A stretch of 56,752 bases of DNA from Actinomycetota bacterium (GTDB taxonomy: Bacteria; Actinomycetota; Actinomycetes; Actinomycetales; Microbacteriaceae): NCBI GenBank assembly GCA_009703455.1, contig WLGB01000004.1:1-56752 (forward strand). Reading direction: 5' to 3'. The stretch's first letter is position 1, and each line of letters begins with the position of its first letter. Under the pieces are notes generated by a model. It ran no database searches. It was not told where the DNA came from and worked only from the letters and a program-made list of their open reading frames with translations. The position numbers were made by a program, and so were the translations under genes. Positions 27,408-40,085 of this stretch are shown piece after piece.

Positions 27408-28940
27408 ATGGATGAAGTCCAAGACACCAAGCCGGTTCGCAAATCAAGAAGAGCTGTAGCAGAAACAGCAGCTCCGGCGGAGGCATCAGAATCCGCAACC
27501 AAAAAGACTCGCACTAGAAGTGCTAAGCCAGCAGAGGACAAGTCAGAATCTGGCGAAGCTAAAGCCCCCAGGGAAAACCCAAAAGCTAGCGACTCAGCTT
27601 CAAGCGAAGCGCCAGCTAGAGAGTCAAATTCCGACTCTGGTGATCGACGCAGAAATCGAGACTTTGATGAGGATCGCCGTGGTGGCGGACGTAATTCACG
27701 AAACCGCAATCGCTACCGTGACCGTGACCGTCGACGCGGGGGCAGCGGTTCAGACCGCGACGAGGCCGAACCGGAAATTTCCCCAGATGACGTTCTAATC
27801 AGCGTTGCTGGAATTCTAGATGTGCTGGACAACTACGCGTTCGTTCGCACCAGCGGATACCTGCCTGGTCCAAACGACGTTTACGTTTCCCTGGGTCAGG
27901 TCAAAAAGTATGGACTCAGAAAAGGTGACGCAGTTGTCGGAGCCATTCGCCAGCCTCGTGAAGGTGAGGGTCAGGGCCGCCAGAAGTTCAATGCGTTAGT
28001 TCGCGTTGACTCAGTAAACGGCCTCGACCAGGATGGTTCGACTGAGAGAGTCGAGTTTGGCAAGCTAACTCCGCTTTACCCACAGACCAGACTTCGCCTT
28101 GAGACCGAAGCTAACAAACTCTCCACTCGAATTATTGACTTGGTGGCGCCAATTGGTAAGGGTCAGCGTGGACTAATTGTCTCGCCTCCAAAGGCAGGTA
28201 AAACCCTGGTTCTGCAGGCGATTGCCAATGCCATAGCAACCAATAATCCTGAAGTTCACCTGATGGTGGTCTTGGTTGACGAGCGTCCTGAGGAAGTAAC
28301 CGACATGCAGCGAACGGTCAAGGGAGAAGTTATTGCTTCCACATTTGACCGTCCAGCTGAAGACCACACAACCGTGGCCGAGCTTGCGATTGAGCGCGCT
28401 AAGCGTCTAGTAGAACTAGGTCACGACGTTGTTGTCTTGCTTGACTCGATCACTCGTCTTGGACGCGCATACAACTTAAGCGCTCCCGCATCGGGACGAA
28501 TTCTTTCTGGTGGTGTTGACTCGTCAGCGCTTTACCCACCAAAGCGATTCTTTGGTGCCGCTAGAAACATTGAAGATGGCGGATCACTTACCATTTTGGC
28601 AACTGCTCTAGTTGAGACCGGATCCAAGATGGACGAGGTAATCTTCGAAGAGTTTAAGGGAACTGGAAACATGGAACTTCGCCTGTCACGCTCACTAGCT
28701 GACAAGAGAATATTCCCAGCGGTTGACCTTAACGCTTCTGGAACTAGGCGCGAAGAGATTTTGATGAATCCGGACGAGACCAAGATTATTTGGAAGCTTC
28801 GTCGTGCGCTTGCCGGCCTCGAGCAGCAGCAGGCTCTTGAGCTGGTTCTCAACAGACTGAAAGAAACCTCAAGCAACGTTGAGTTCCTGATGCAGGTTCA
28901 AAAGTCGATGCCTATTCCTGCTGGTTCTGACGGAGAATAA
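27408..28940 (+). CDS. rho: Transcription termination factor Rho, N-terminally short
   Basis: 510 residues. Residues 1-125 are disordered and highly charged, with [19 protein letters not shown] and similar Arg/Asp/Asn runs seen in actinobacterial Rho. The RNA-binding cold-shock-like domain follows ([20 protein letters not shown]), then the RecA-type motor with Walker [11 protein letters not shown] (~260), Walker [17 protein letters not shown], and the [20 protein letters not shown] region. An in-frame stop right before the ATG shows that the helical Rho_N module common at the N-terminus of larger homologues (600-700 residues) is not encoded here. Its stop shares a base with the prfA start. 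Confidence 0.96.
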   Translation: MDEVQDTKPVRKSRRAVAETAAPAEASESATKKTRTRSAKPAEDKSESGEAKAPRENPKASDSASSEAPARESNSDSGDRRRNRDFDEDRRGGGRNSRNRNRYRDRDRRRGGSGSDRDEAEPEISPDDVLISVAGILDVLDNYAFVRTSGYLPGPNDVYVSLGQVKKYGLRKGDAVVGAIRQPREGEGQGRQKFNALVRVDSVNGLDQDGSTERVEFGKLTPLYPQTRLRLETEANKLSTRIIDLVAPIGKGQRGLIVSPPKAGKTLVLQAIANAIATNNPEVHLMVVLVDERPEEVTDMQRTVKGEVIASTFDRPAEDHTTVAELAIERAKRLVELGHDVVVLLDSITRLGRAYNLSAPASGRILSGGVDSSALYPPKRFFGAARNIEDGGSLTILATALVETGSKMDEVIFEEFKGTGNMELRLSRSLADKRIFPAVDLNASGTRREEILMNPDETKIIWKLRRALAGLEQQQALELVLNRLKETSSNVEFLMQVQKSMPIPAGSDGE

Positions 28941-30016
28941 TGCTTGATTCAGTCCAGCCCCTGCTGGCTGAGCATGCGCAGCTTCAGGAGCAGCTATCGG
29001 ATGCAGCAGTGCATCAGAATCCAGCATTGGCAAAAAAACTCAACCGCAGATATGCAGAAGTAAGCGCTATCGTTTCTGCTTATCACCAAGTGGTAGAGCT
29101 CAACGAGGATTTGGCTGCCACTAAGGAACTGGCTAAAGAAGACGAAGCTTTTGCAGCCGAGCTGCCAGCGGTTGAGCAAAAACTTACTGAGGCTAATGAA
29201 AAACTTCGTCGGTTGCTGATCCCAAGAGATCCAGATGACGGTCGCGATGTAATTATGGAAATCAAGGCTGGCGAAGGTGGGGCTGAATCAGCTTTGTTCG
29301 CGGCTGATTTACTCAGGATGTATATCCAGTACTGCAACTCAAAAGGTTGGAAAACTGAGATTCTGGACAAGAACGAATCTGATCTTGGTGGATACAAGGA
29401 CGTTCAGCTTGCAATCAAGGGCAATTCAAATGACCCCGCTGAGGGAGTTTGGGCTCACTTGAAGTATGAAGGCGGAGTTCACCGGGTTCAGAGAGTGCCA
29501 GTGACCGAAACTCAAGGTCGAATTCACACTTCCGCCGCTGGAGTATTGGTCTTTCCAGAGGTTGATGAACCCGAAGAGGTCGAAATCAGCCAAAACGATA
29601 TTCGCGTTGATGTGTTTCGCTCTTCAGGTCCTGGTGGGCAGTCAGTGAACACAACCGACTCCGCTGTTCGAATTACCCACCTTGCAACTGGAATCGTCGT
29701 GTCAATGCAGAACGAGAAGTCTCAGCTTCAAAACCGAGAAGCTGCCATGCGAGTACTTCGCGCCAGACTCTTGGCTGCGAAGCAGGAGGCAATTGATGCT
29801 GAGCAGTCTGCTGCTAGAAAATCGCAGGTTAGATCGGTGGACCGATCAGAGCGAATTAGGACCTATAACTTCCCAGAAAACCGTATTGCTGATCACCGTA
29901 CTGGATATAAGTCCTACAACTTAGACCAAGTAATGGACGGCGCGTTGGAGCCGGTTGTTCAAAGTGCGATAAAGACCGACGAAGAAGCCAGACTGGCAGC
30001 GCTAGGAGATAAATAA
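28940..30016 (+). CDS. prfA: Peptide chain release factor 1
   Basis: 358 residues. Reads UAA/UAG. The GGQ loop is [17 protein letters not shown] (~232), and the stop-codon recognition region has [14 protein letters not shown], where PVT takes the place of the PxT motif. [20 protein letters not shown] is the usual domain 2 start. ATG overlaps the rho stop by one base. In mycobacteria rpmE lies between rho and prfA; it is missing here. Confidence 0.96.
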   Translation: MLDSVQPLLAEHAQLQEQLSDAAVHQNPALAKKLNRRYAEVSAIVSAYHQVVELNEDLAATKELAKEDEAFAAELPAVEQKLTEANEKLRRLLIPRDPDDGRDVIMEIKAGEGGAESALFAADLLRMYIQYCNSKGWKTEILDKNESDLGGYKDVQLAIKGNSNDPAEGVWAHLKYEGGVHRVQRVPVTETQGRIHTSAAGVLVFPEVDEPEEVEISQNDIRVDVFRSSGPGGQSVNTTDSAVRITHLATGIVVSMQNEKSQLQNREAAMRVLRARLLAAKQEAIDAEQSAARKSQVRSVDRSERIRTYNFPENRIADHRTGYKSYNLDQVMDGALEPVVQSAIKTDEEARLAALGDK

Positions 30017-30868
30017 GTGCTGATCTCGGAATTGCTCGAGGCTGCCACTGAGAAACTGTTTGCTGCAGGAGTGAATTCCCCTGCTTCCGATGCGGAACTG
30101 CTTGGCTGCTTTGTACTTGGGATTGAAAGATCCGAACTTAATATGTCGGTGTTTAGCAAAAAGATGTTTCCAGATCATCTGGTCGAAGAGTTCCGCACTG
30201 CTTTGGAACGCCGCGAAAAACGTGAACCGCTGCAGCACATCACCGGGGTGGCCCCTTTTAGATTTTTAGAGCTTGAGGTTGGCCCGGGGGTTTTTGTCCC
30301 CCGCCCCGAGACTGAACAGCTAGTTGACCTAGCCATCGAGAAAATTCGCCTTGTGAAGAATCCATCAATCATTGATTTGTGCTCTGGAAGCGGGGCAATT
30401 GCGATTTCACTGACTACAGAACTTTTGGGGTCGACTGTTTATGCTGTTGAGCTTTCCAAAGTCGCTTTCGATTTTCTGAAGAGGAATTATCAGAAATATG
30501 GTCTTGACCCAAGTAATTGCAGGAACGAAAATCTAGCCGGTGCCTTTCCAGAACTCGAAGCTGGGCTAGATATGGTGATTTCTAATCCTCCATACATTCC
30601 AGATACTGCGGTCCCAATTGATTTGGAGGTGCAGTTGCATGACCCGAGTATTGCTCTGTACGGGGGGCAAGATGGCCTGGACGTAATAAGGCAAATTTCC
30701 ACAAGAGCGCTATACCTGCTGAAGCCTGGCGGGCAATTAGTTCTGGAGCATGCGCACACCCAAGGCCCCAAAATCAGTGAACTACTATTAACCGAGGGAT
30801 GGCAAGAAGTTGAATCACGCCAGGACCTAGCCGGCAAAGTCCGGATGATTTGCGCGAGAAAGCCCTAG
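30017..30868 (+). CDS. prmC: Release factor glutamine methyltransferase
   Basis: 283 residues. Methylates the GGQ glutamine of release factors, which fits its place directly after prfA. The SAM motif is IIDLCSGSGAIAIS and the catalytic NPPY is in VISNPPYIPD. The HITGVAPFRFLELEV segment and the FVPRPETEQLVDLA helix are typical. GTG start directly after the prfA stop. Confidence 0.95.
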   Translation: MLISELLEAATEKLFAAGVNSPASDAELLGCFVLGIERSELNMSVFSKKMFPDHLVEEFRTALERREKREPLQHITGVAPFRFLELEVGPGVFVPRPETEQLVDLAIEKIRLVKNPSIIDLCSGSGAIAISLTTELLGSTVYAVELSKVAFDFLKRNYQKYGLDPSNCRNENLAGAFPELEAGLDMVISNPPYIPDTAVPIDLEVQLHDPSIALYGGQDGLDVIRQISTRALYLLKPGGQLVLEHAHTQGPKISELLLTEGWQEVESRQDLAGKVRMICARKP

Positions 30869-30894
30869 CGGCGGAAGCAATAGGCGGTGTTGGA

Positions 30895-31581
30895 GTGGAG
30901 CGAATTTACGACTGTTCTGTCGACACTGACTTACTTACCGGTATGAGACTGGCTAAGGCAGCGCTGGGTCGGAAAGAACTCGTGGTTGTTCCAACCGACA
31001 CAGTTTATGGTTTGGCTTGCGATGCTTTTTCGCACGAAGGCGTTCAGAAACTTTTAGACGCCAAGGGTAGAGACAGGCAGTCGCCCCCGCCAGTACTAAT
31101 CGGAAATGCTGCAGCACTTGAGGGACTGGCTCAGGAAATTCCGCAGTTGGCTCACAAGCTCGCCGATACTTTTTGGCCCGGTGCTCTTACGATGATTTTG
31201 AAAGCTCAACCTTCGTTGACCTGGGACCTTGGAGAAACCAAGGGCACGGTCGCACTTCGGATGCCAGATCACAAAATAGCGTTGGCTCTATTGCAGGAAA
31301 CCGGACCATTAGCGGTTTCAAGTGCCAACCTAACAGGGGAGCCAGCTGCTACAACCTGCCAGCATGCCGAAAAGCACCTCGGCAATAAGGTGAAGGTTTA
31401 CTTGGATGGGGGAGCAAGTCCCAAGGGTGAGGCATCAACAATTCTCGACATGACTGATCTGGTCGACACCTACTCCGATGAGGGTGAACTTGTCACTACT
31501 GGAAAAGTCAAGATTGTAAGGCGCGGAGCACTTAGCGAGCAAAAGCTCGCTACTGTCCTCGGCGATTTCCTAAAGGCGTAA
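30895..31581 (+). CDS. tsaC: L-threonylcarbamoyladenylate synthase (Sua5/TsaC family)
   Basis: 228 residues. Makes threonylcarbamoyl-AMP for the t6A modification of tRNAs. Seen: VVVPTDTVYGLACDAF, the KGRDRQSPPPVLI strand, LADTFWPGALTMIL, and PLAVSSANLTGEPAATTC. The ORF track starts at a TTG (30850) inside prmC; the GTG at 30895 gives MERIYDCSVDTDLL, matching the family start. The Sua5 domain is present without the C-terminal Sua5 extension, or with only a short one. It lies between prmC and wecA as in mycobacteria. Confidence 0.9.
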   Translation: MERIYDCSVDTDLLTGMRLAKAALGRKELVVVPTDTVYGLACDAFSHEGVQKLLDAKGRDRQSPPPVLIGNAAALEGLAQEIPQLAHKLADTFWPGALTMILKAQPSLTWDLGETKGTVALRMPDHKIALALLQETGPLAVSSANLTGEPAATTCQHAEKHLGNKVKVYLDGGASPKGEASTILDMTDLVDTYSDEGELVTTGKVKIVRRGALSEQKLATVLGDFLKA

Positions 31582-31584
31582 AAG

Positions 31585-32694
31585 TTGAGAGCATATTTGC
31601 TGATTATGGCGGTTGCTGCCGTTGTGACTTTTGCTGCAACTTTTTTGACTCTCCGATTAAGTCGGAAGCATTCAATCATGCCCGAGATCCGAGAGCGTGA
31701 CGTTCACACCGATCCGACACCTCGAATTGGTGGCCTAGCGATGCTGGTCGGTTTCTTAATCTCCCTGTCGGTTGCAGCTTCCCTTGGTTGGTTCCGCTCG
31801 GTATTTGATGATCCAATCCACATTCTCTCAATAGCTGCTGCTGCAACCTTGATTGCAGTTATCGGGGTGTTGGACGACATTCTGGATTTGGACTGGACAA
31901 TCAAGCTGGCGGGCCAATTTATGGCAGCTGGAATCCTGGCCTGGCAGGGGGTGCAGATAGTTTCACTGCCGATTGCAGGACTTGTGATTGGAAGCTATGG
32001 GGTTTCGATTGTGGTCACCATTTTTGTCACCGTGCTGGTCATGAACGCGGTGAACTTCATTGATGGACTAGATGGGCTAGTTGCGGGAGTAGTTCTAATT
32101 GGAACCAGCGTGTTCTTTGTTTACACGTATCTTTTGGCTCAGGAGACTTCCCCAACAAACTACTTCAACTTAGCCTCGCTAATCTCAGCGATAGTAATCG
32201 GAGTCTGCCTGGGATTCCTTCCACTGAACTGGCACAAAGCCAAGATTTTTATGGGAGATTCTGGCGCAATGCTTCTTGGACTATTGATGGCAACTTCGGC
32301 TTTGGCGGTGACTGGGCAGGTAGATCCTGGCGCAGTTTCCAATGCAGTGTTAGCCCCAGCCTTTTTGCCGCTAGTTCTGCCTTTTGCTATTTTGTTGTTA
32401 CCTTTGCTAGACCTGACTCTCGCCGTACTTCGAAGGCTTCGGGCGGGAAAGTCACCATTTTCTGCAGACCGCAAACACATCCACCATAAACTTCAGGACT
32501 TTGGTCACAGTCATATTGGTTCGGTGATTGTGTTTTACCTTTGGACCGCCGTTATCTCTTTCAGCGCACTAGCGCTGTTGTTTATTCCAGCAGACCTGGC
32601 ATTTCTGCTTGCGGCGGTAGCTGGAATTCCTGTGTTGACCTACACCGTCTGGCCAGTTATTGAACGAAGAAGAAAGCGAGCAAAATCACTATGA
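31585..32694 (+). CDS. wecA: WecA/TagO-type undecaprenyl-phosphate sugar-1-phosphate transferase
   Basis: 369 residues with about ten transmembrane helices. It transfers GlcNAc-1-phosphate (or a related sugar) to decaprenyl/undecaprenyl phosphate, the first step of wall polysaccharide or arabinogalactan-like linker synthesis. Catalytic elements: GVLDDILDLDW, NAVNFIDGLDGLVAG, FMGDSGAMLLG and ADRKHIHHKL. TTG start 3 bp after the previous gene. Overlaps the AtpI-like gene by 4 bp. The sugar is not decided by sequence. Confidence 0.92.
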   Translation: MRAYLLIMAVAAVVTFAATFLTLRLSRKHSIMPEIRERDVHTDPTPRIGGLAMLVGFLISLSVAASLGWFRSVFDDPIHILSIAAAATLIAVIGVLDDILDLDWTIKLAGQFMAAGILAWQGVQIVSLPIAGLVIGSYGVSIVVTIFVTVLVMNAVNFIDGLDGLVAGVVLIGTSVFFVYTYLLAQETSPTNYFNLASLISAIVIGVCLGFLPLNWHKAKIFMGDSGAMLLGLLMATSALAVTGQVDPGAVSNAVLAPAFLPLVLPFAILLLPLLDLTLAVLRRLRAGKSPFSADRKHIHHKLQDFGHSHIGSVIVFYLWTAVISFSALALLFIPADLAFLLAAVAGIPVLTYTVWPVIERRRKRAKSL

Positions 32695-33101
32695 AACCAG
32701 CTACCTCGGCTGACCAGCTTTTTAAGAAAGTCCTTGGCCAAACGGCTCTGCTAACTGGCTTAATTGCTTCGCTTGGATCTGTCGGAGGCTATTTCGTTGA
32801 GGGTATAAACGGAGTTGTTAGCGCCTTGATTGGGTCTGCTCTAGCTTTTTTGTTTGGGTCCCTAACTGTGATCAGCATGCTTATTGGTAGAAAGCTTTCT
32901 CTGGCTGGCTTTTTTGGGGTGGTGATGGGCGGCTGGCTAGTAAAGCTGATTGGCTTTGCTCTTTTGGCTAGGGCTCTTCAAGGTGCTGAATTCGTAAATG
33001 GACCGGTTCTGTTTCTGACTCTAGTTGCTGCGATTTTGGGGTCGCTAGTAATTGACAGCATTGCCGTGCTTTCAGCCCGTATCCCCGTGGTCGAGAGCTA
33101 G
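32691..33101 (+). CDS. AtpI-like small membrane protein
   Basis: 136 residues, four hydrophobic segments (TALLTGLIASLGSVGGYFV, GVVSALIGSALAFLFGSLTVIS, LAGFFGVVMGGWLVKLIGFALL, VLFLTLVAAILGSLVIDSIAVL). At the head of the ATP synthase genes, as Rv1303 is in Mycobacterium. The AtpI group is thought to help c-ring assembly or Mg uptake; the sequence is too diverged for a firm call. Translation coupled to wecA by ATGA overlap. Confidence 0.75.
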   Translation: MKPATSADQLFKKVLGQTALLTGLIASLGSVGGYFVEGINGVVSALIGSALAFLFGSLTVISMLIGRKLSLAGFFGVVMGGWLVKLIGFALLARALQGAEFVNGPVLFLTLVAAILGSLVIDSIAVLSARIPVVES

Positions 33102-33169
33102 TTTTTTCTTGATACACTTTTTGGGATGCCGCAAAGAATGGGGCATTGACACTGTAAATCGCCGCGAGA

Positions 33170-34314
<1,145 letters not shown>

Positions 34315-34333
34315 ATCAAGTCAGGACTAAACA

Positions 34334-34882
34334 ATGATTTCAAGGATCATCGTCGCCGCAGTAGAGGGTGAAGCAAAAAACCCACTGCTACCGGCTGACT
34401 ACGACATCCTTTGGTCGTCGGTCGTATTTGTGATTATGCTCACGTTCTTTTGGTTCAAGGTTCTTCCGAATTTCAAAAAGACCTTGGACGCCAGAACTGA
34501 AGCTATCGAGGGAGGCCTTGCCGCGGCTGCAAAAGCTCAGGCTGAGGCAGCGGCTAAAACAGACGAGATCTCAAAAGCTCAGGAGAATACTCGCGCCGAG
34601 GCTAGCGCAATTCGAGAAGAGGCTCGCGCCGAAGGCGCTGCAATTCTTGCCGAATTGAAAGAGCAAGCCCAGGCCGAGGCAGCCCGCATCGCCGCAACTG
34701 CTAAAGCACAGATTGAGTCGGAGCGCCAGGCTGCACTTATTTCTTTGAGAGCTGAAGTTGGTTCCATGGCAATCGATCTAGCCTCCAAGGTGGTTAGTGA
34801 AAGCTTGAAGGACAGCGCAACCGCCGCAAAGGTCGTTGACGACTTCTTGAGAGACATCGAGTCTTCGAAAGCAGGCAGCTAA
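34334..34882 (+). CDS. atpF: ATP synthase subunit b
   Basis: 182 residues. One N-terminal transmembrane helix (SVVFVIMLTFFWFKVLPNF) and a long Ala/Glu-rich coiled coil (ALREEAR-like repeats such as IREEARAEGAAILAELKEQA) that forms the outer stalk. C-terminal SMAIDLASKVVSESL binds delta. Typical length. Six bases precede atpH. Confidence 0.94.
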   Translation: MISRIIVAAVEGEAKNPLLPADYDILWSSVVFVIMLTFFWFKVLPNFKKTLDARTEAIEGGLAAAAKAQAEAAAKTDEISKAQENTRAEASAIREEARAEGAAILAELKEQAQAEAARIAATAKAQIESERQAALISLRAEVGSMAIDLASKVVSESLKDSATAAKVVDDFLRDIESSKAGS

Positions 34883-34888
34883 AGAATT

Positions 34889-35692
34889 ATGTCCAGCTCA
34901 ACTAGACAAGCGGTAGCAGCGGCGAAGGAACTAATCACGCCTCTGCTAATTGACGCCGACCTAAAATTCGCGGAGGAATTATTCGCGATTGGTTCGGCCG
35001 TTGCTGACTCTAAGCAATTGCGCAACATTCTCTCGGACCCTTCCGCCGAGATCGCTTCGAAGAAGGCGGCACTTGGTGCTGTCTTCGGCAAGAGCGTATC
35101 TTCTAAGAGTGTTGACTTCGTTGCCAAGCTGGTTGATCTTCGTTGGTCTGCCGGATCTGACTTAGTGCGAGCACTTGAGCAGCTGGCAGTTCACGCAGTT
35201 GCGTCAATCGCCGCCAAATCCGACAAGCTGGTGGGTCTAGAAGCTGACCTATTTGAATTCCGTCAGGTGGTCGACTCAGATCAGCAGCTTCAGATCGCAC
35301 TTGCCTCCAGGCAGGCCTCAAGCGATCAGAAGATTGGTCTGGTGAACAATCTCCTTGCAGGTAAGTTCGAAGCCGAAGCCGGGTTGCTAATTCGATTCGC
35401 TGTGGTTGGTTCCACCAGACGTCGCCTTTCTGTTGTTCTAGAGGAGTTCGGCAAGTTGCTTGCAGCGTACGCGGAGCGTCTAGTTGCGAACGTAACGGTT
35501 GCTGCTGCGCTGAGCGATCAGCAGAAATTAGCACTGGAGAGTGCCTTGTCCAAGAACTACGGACACGCTTTGAAACTAAACATTGAGGTAGATCCAGCAA
35601 TCCTCGGTGGAGTGAAGGTACAAGTCGCTGGAGAAATTATCGACGGAAGCGTTGCTAACCGTCTCAAGCAAGCAAGGATGATGCTGGCTTAG
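34889..35692 (+). CDS. atpH: ATP synthase subunit delta
   Basis: 267 residues. OSCP-type domain linking b to the F1 head; longer than the ~180 residues of E. coli as usual in actinobacteria. Conserved C-terminal stretch VDPAILGGVKVQVAGEIIDGSVANRLKQA. ATG seven bases after the atpF stop. Confidence 0.94.
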   Translation: MSSSTRQAVAAAKELITPLLIDADLKFAEELFAIGSAVADSKQLRNILSDPSAEIASKKAALGAVFGKSVSSKSVDFVAKLVDLRWSAGSDLVRALEQLAVHAVASIAAKSDKLVGLEADLFEFRQVVDSDQQLQIALASRQASSDQKIGLVNNLLAGKFEAEAGLLIRFAVVGSTRRRLSVVLEEFGKLLAAYAERLVANVTVAAALSDQQKLALESALSKNYGHALKLNIEVDPAILGGVKVQVAGEIIDGSVANRLKQARMMLA

Positions 35693-35706
35693 GCCAACGT
35701 CTAACC

Positions 35707-35718
35707 GGGGTTCGCCCC
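35707..35718 (+). other. Small GC hairpin between atpH and atpA
   Basis: GGGG-TTCG-CCCC gives a four-pair stem with a UUCG loop in the 43-bp spacer, before the atpA ribosome site GAGGAAG. No T run follows, so it is not a terminator; an mRNA stability role is possible. Confidence 0.4.
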
Positions 35719-35735
35719 AGAAGTAGAGGAAGCAC

Positions 35736-37373
35736 ATGGCAGATCTGAAAATCAGCCCGGATGAGATTCGCGACGCCCTTAAGGGATTCGTAAACTCCTA
35801 TGAGTCAGACAAGGCTTCTCGAAACGAGGTGGGCCACGTAATCGACGCCGGTGACGGTATCGCGCACGTAGAGGGTCTTCCAAGTGCGATGGCCAACGAG
35901 CTATTGAAATTCGCTGACGGCACTCTGGGCCTTGCACTAAATCTTGACGAGCGTCAAATTGGTACGGTTGTGCTCGGAAACTTTGAGGGCATCGAAGAGG
36001 GCATGGAAGTTCAGCGCACCGGCGAAGTTCTCTCAGTTCCTGTTGGTGACGGCTACCTAGGTCGTGTGGTTGACCCACTGGGCAACCCAATTGACGGCCA
36101 AGGCGAGATCAAGGCCGAAGGCCGGCGCGCACTAGAGCTTCAGGCACCGGGCGTTATGGCCAGAAAGTCTGTTCACGAACCACTGCAGACCGGCATCAAG
36201 GCCATCGACGCCATGATTCCAGTAGGTCGTGGGCAGCGCCAGCTAATTATCGGTGACCGTCAGACCGGCAAGACTGCAATTGCTATCGACACCATCATCA
36301 ACCAGAAGTCCAACTGGGCAACCGGTGATACCAAGCAGCAGGTTCGTTGCATCTACGTTGCAATCGGTCAAAAAGGTTCTACCATCGCTGGCGTAAAGGC
36401 CGCTTTGGAAGAAGCCGGTGCGATGGAGTACACAACAATCGTTGCCTCTCCTGCATCAGACCCAGCTGGTTTCAAGTACCTTGCTCCTTACACCGGTAGC
36501 GCAATTGGTCAACACTGGATGTATGGTGGCAAGCACGTCCTAATCATCTTTGATGACCTTTCCAAGCAAGCCGAGGCCTACCGTGCGGTATCACTTCTTC
36601 TTCGTCGCCCGCCTGGCCGCGAGGCTTACCCTGGAGACGTCTTCTACCTGCACTCTCGTTTGCTAGAGCGTTGTGCGAAGCTAAATGACGAATTGGGTGC
36701 CGGATCAATGACTGGATTACCAATCATCGAAACCAAAGCAAACGACGTTTCTGCATACATCCCTACCAACGTGATCTCAATCACCGATGGACAGATCTTC
36801 TTGCAGTCAGACCTATTCAACTCGAACCAGCGTCCAGCAATTGACGTAGGAATCTCGGTCTCTCGTGTTGGTGGAGCTGCTCAGGTCAAGGGAATCAAGA
36901 AGGTTTCTGGAACTCTGAAGCTAGAGCTTGCTCAGTACCGCTCGCTAGAGGCATTTGCCATGTTTGCATCAGACCTTGATGCCGCATCGCGCCAGCAGCT
37001 AGCTCGTGGAGCACGACTGATGGAACTTCTAAAGCAGCCTCAGTACTCGCCTTACCCAGTTGAGGACCAGACTGTTTCAATCTGGGCTGGTACCTCTGGA
37101 AAGCTAGACGAGGTCCCAGTTGAGGACATTCTTCGTTTCGAGTCTGAGTTCTTGGACTACCTAAAGCGAAACAGCAAGGCACTTGAGACCATCCGTGAAA
37201 CCAACAACCTCGAAGATGACACCGTCCGCGAGCTTGAAGGAGCCATAGAGAAGTTCAAAAAGGGCTTCCAAACCGGTCAGGGTGTTCCTCTAGCTTCTGT
37301 CGGCAACGAAAGCGTTGCCGCGATGGAAGAGGAAGATGTAAACCAGGAAAAGATCGTAAAGCAGAAGCGCTAA
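35736..37373 (+). CDS. atpA: ATP synthase subunit alpha
   Basis: 545 residues. Regulatory nucleotide-binding subunit with Walker A GDRQTGKT (~172), [19 protein letters not shown] before it, and the arginine-finger region [16 protein letters not shown]. The C-terminal tail is charged and slightly long ([15 protein letters not shown]), as in other actinobacteria. ATG with GAGGAAG upstream. Confidence 0.97.
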   Translation: MADLKISPDEIRDALKGFVNSYESDKASRNEVGHVIDAGDGIAHVEGLPSAMANELLKFADGTLGLALNLDERQIGTVVLGNFEGIEEGMEVQRTGEVLSVPVGDGYLGRVVDPLGNPIDGQGEIKAEGRRALELQAPGVMARKSVHEPLQTGIKAIDAMIPVGRGQRQLIIGDRQTGKTAIAIDTIINQKSNWATGDTKQQVRCIYVAIGQKGSTIAGVKAALEEAGAMEYTTIVASPASDPAGFKYLAPYTGSAIGQHWMYGGKHVLIIFDDLSKQAEAYRAVSLLLRRPPGREAYPGDVFYLHSRLLERCAKLNDELGAGSMTGLPIIETKANDVSAYIPTNVISITDGQIFLQSDLFNSNQRPAIDVGISVSRVGGAAQVKGIKKVSGTLKLELAQYRSLEAFAMFASDLDAASRQQLARGARLMELLKQPQYSPYPVEDQTVSIWAGTSGKLDEVPVEDILRFESEFLDYLKRNSKALETIRETNNLEDDTVRELEGAIEKFKKGFQTGQGVPLASVGNESVAAMEEEDVNQEKIVKQKR

Positions 37374-37412
37374 GCGCCAAAGCCGATCGCTAAGAGTCAA
37401 GGAAGGAGCAAA

Positions 37413-38321
37413 ATGGGAGCACAGCTAAGGGTCTACCGACAGAAAATCAAGTCGGCACAGACCACCAAGAAAATAACTCGCGCCATGGAGTTGATTTCAG
37501 CTTCTCGCATTTACAAGGCGCAGCAGCGCGTTGCCGCCTCGACTCCTTATTCCAAAGCTGTGACACGTGCGGTATCCGCAGTTGCAACTTACTCGAACAT
37601 CGATCACCCGCTGACAACCGAGCCCGAGACTATCGAGCGCGCGGCAATTGTAATCTTCACATCGGACCGAGGTTTGGCTGGAGCCTTCTCTTCAAACGTT
37701 CTGAAGGAAGTTGAGCAACTTACAACTCTGCTTAAATCCCAGGGGAAAGACGTCGTTTACTACCTGGTGGGCCGCAAGGCAGTTGGATACTTCAATTTCC
37801 GCCGACGCGATTCACGCCAGCAGTGGATTGGGGGAACTGATCTTCCAGAATTCGACACCGCAAAGGCAATTGCCGATGCAGTGGTAGCTGATTTCAATAC
37901 TGACGCCAGTGGAGGCGGAGTGGATGAAATCCATTTGGTCTATAACCGCTTCGTTTCGATGATCTCGCAGGTTCCTGAAGTGGTTCGACTACTGCCTTTG
38001 GAAATTGTTGAGGGTGTCGAGGCTCCGAGTAAAAGTGAAGTATTCCCGCTCTACGAATTTGAGCCAGATGTCACAAAGGTTTTGGATGCCCTGCTTCCGG
38101 TTTACATCGAGAGCCGAATCTTCAACGCGATGCTCCAGTCTTCTGCTTCGGAGCACGCAGCCCGCCAGAAGGCGATGAAGAGCGCTACAGATAACGCTCA
38201 GAAGTTGATTTTGAACTACACCAGATTGAGCAACCAGGCACGTCAGTCAGAAATTACCCAACAGATTTCCGAAATCGTCGGTGGTGCGGATGCACTAGCC
38301 ACCTCCGGCGACGAGGACTAA
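37413..38321 (+). CDS. atpG: ATP synthase subunit gamma
   Basis: 302 residues, rotating central shaft. N-terminal [28 protein letters not shown] and C-terminal [18 protein letters not shown] helices are the family marks. AAGGAGC lies 5 bases before the ATG. Typical length. Confidence 0.96.
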   Translation: MGAQLRVYRQKIKSAQTTKKITRAMELISASRIYKAQQRVAASTPYSKAVTRAVSAVATYSNIDHPLTTEPETIERAAIVIFTSDRGLAGAFSSNVLKEVEQLTTLLKSQGKDVVYYLVGRKAVGYFNFRRRDSRQQWIGGTDLPEFDTAKAIADAVVADFNTDASGGGVDEIHLVYNRFVSMISQVPEVVRLLPLEIVEGVEAPSKSEVFPLYEFEPDVTKVLDALLPVYIESRIFNAMLQSSASEHAARQKAMKSATDNAQKLILNYTRLSNQARQSEITQQISEIVGGADALATSGDED

Positions 38322-39785
<1,464 letters not shown>

Positions 39786-39787
39786 CT

Positions 39788-40054
39788 TTGTCCGAGAAGA
39801 CGCTAAAAGTAGAACTAGTCTCTGCCGACTCGTCGGTTTGGTCAGGTGCCGCAAAAATGGTAGTCGCCAAGACTGTCGAGGGCGAGATTGGTCTGCTTCC
39901 AGGACACGAGCCGATGCTCGCAATTCTTGCAAGTGGTGAAGTTCGTGTCACATTGCCTGAGGGTGAGATCAAGACCTTCAGCGCCGAGGATGGCTTTCTA
40001 AGCGTCGAACACGATGTTGTCACTGTTGTGGCCCGCAATGCCTCTTTGGCGTAG
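39788..40054 (+). CDS. atpC: ATP synthase subunit epsilon
   Basis: 88 residues. Beta-sandwich domain with TVEGEIGLLPGHEPMLAIL. It lacks the C-terminal helical hairpin found in E. coli epsilon (about 130 residues), as in many actinobacteria, so inhibition by that hairpin is not expected. TTG start directly behind the atpD stop. Confidence 0.93.
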   Translation: MSEKTLKVELVSADSSVWSGAAKMVVAKTVEGEIGLLPGHEPMLAILASGEVRVTLPEGEIKTFSAEDGFLSVEHDVVTVVARNASLA

Positions 40055-40085
40055 GGGTTAGTCCTTCTAGCCAAGTGGTGGATTA

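Noticed and set aside
33146-33151. TTGACA as a -35 box for the atp operon
   Set aside because: A matching -10 box at 17-18 bp would fall on the atpB start codon (ATTGCT) and does not fit; a start at ATG 33275 would remove a conserved segment.
35103-35600. 165-residue minus-strand ORF inside atpH
   Set aside because: Shadow of the delta-subunit gene, with high Gln/Arg/Pro content typical of antisense translation.
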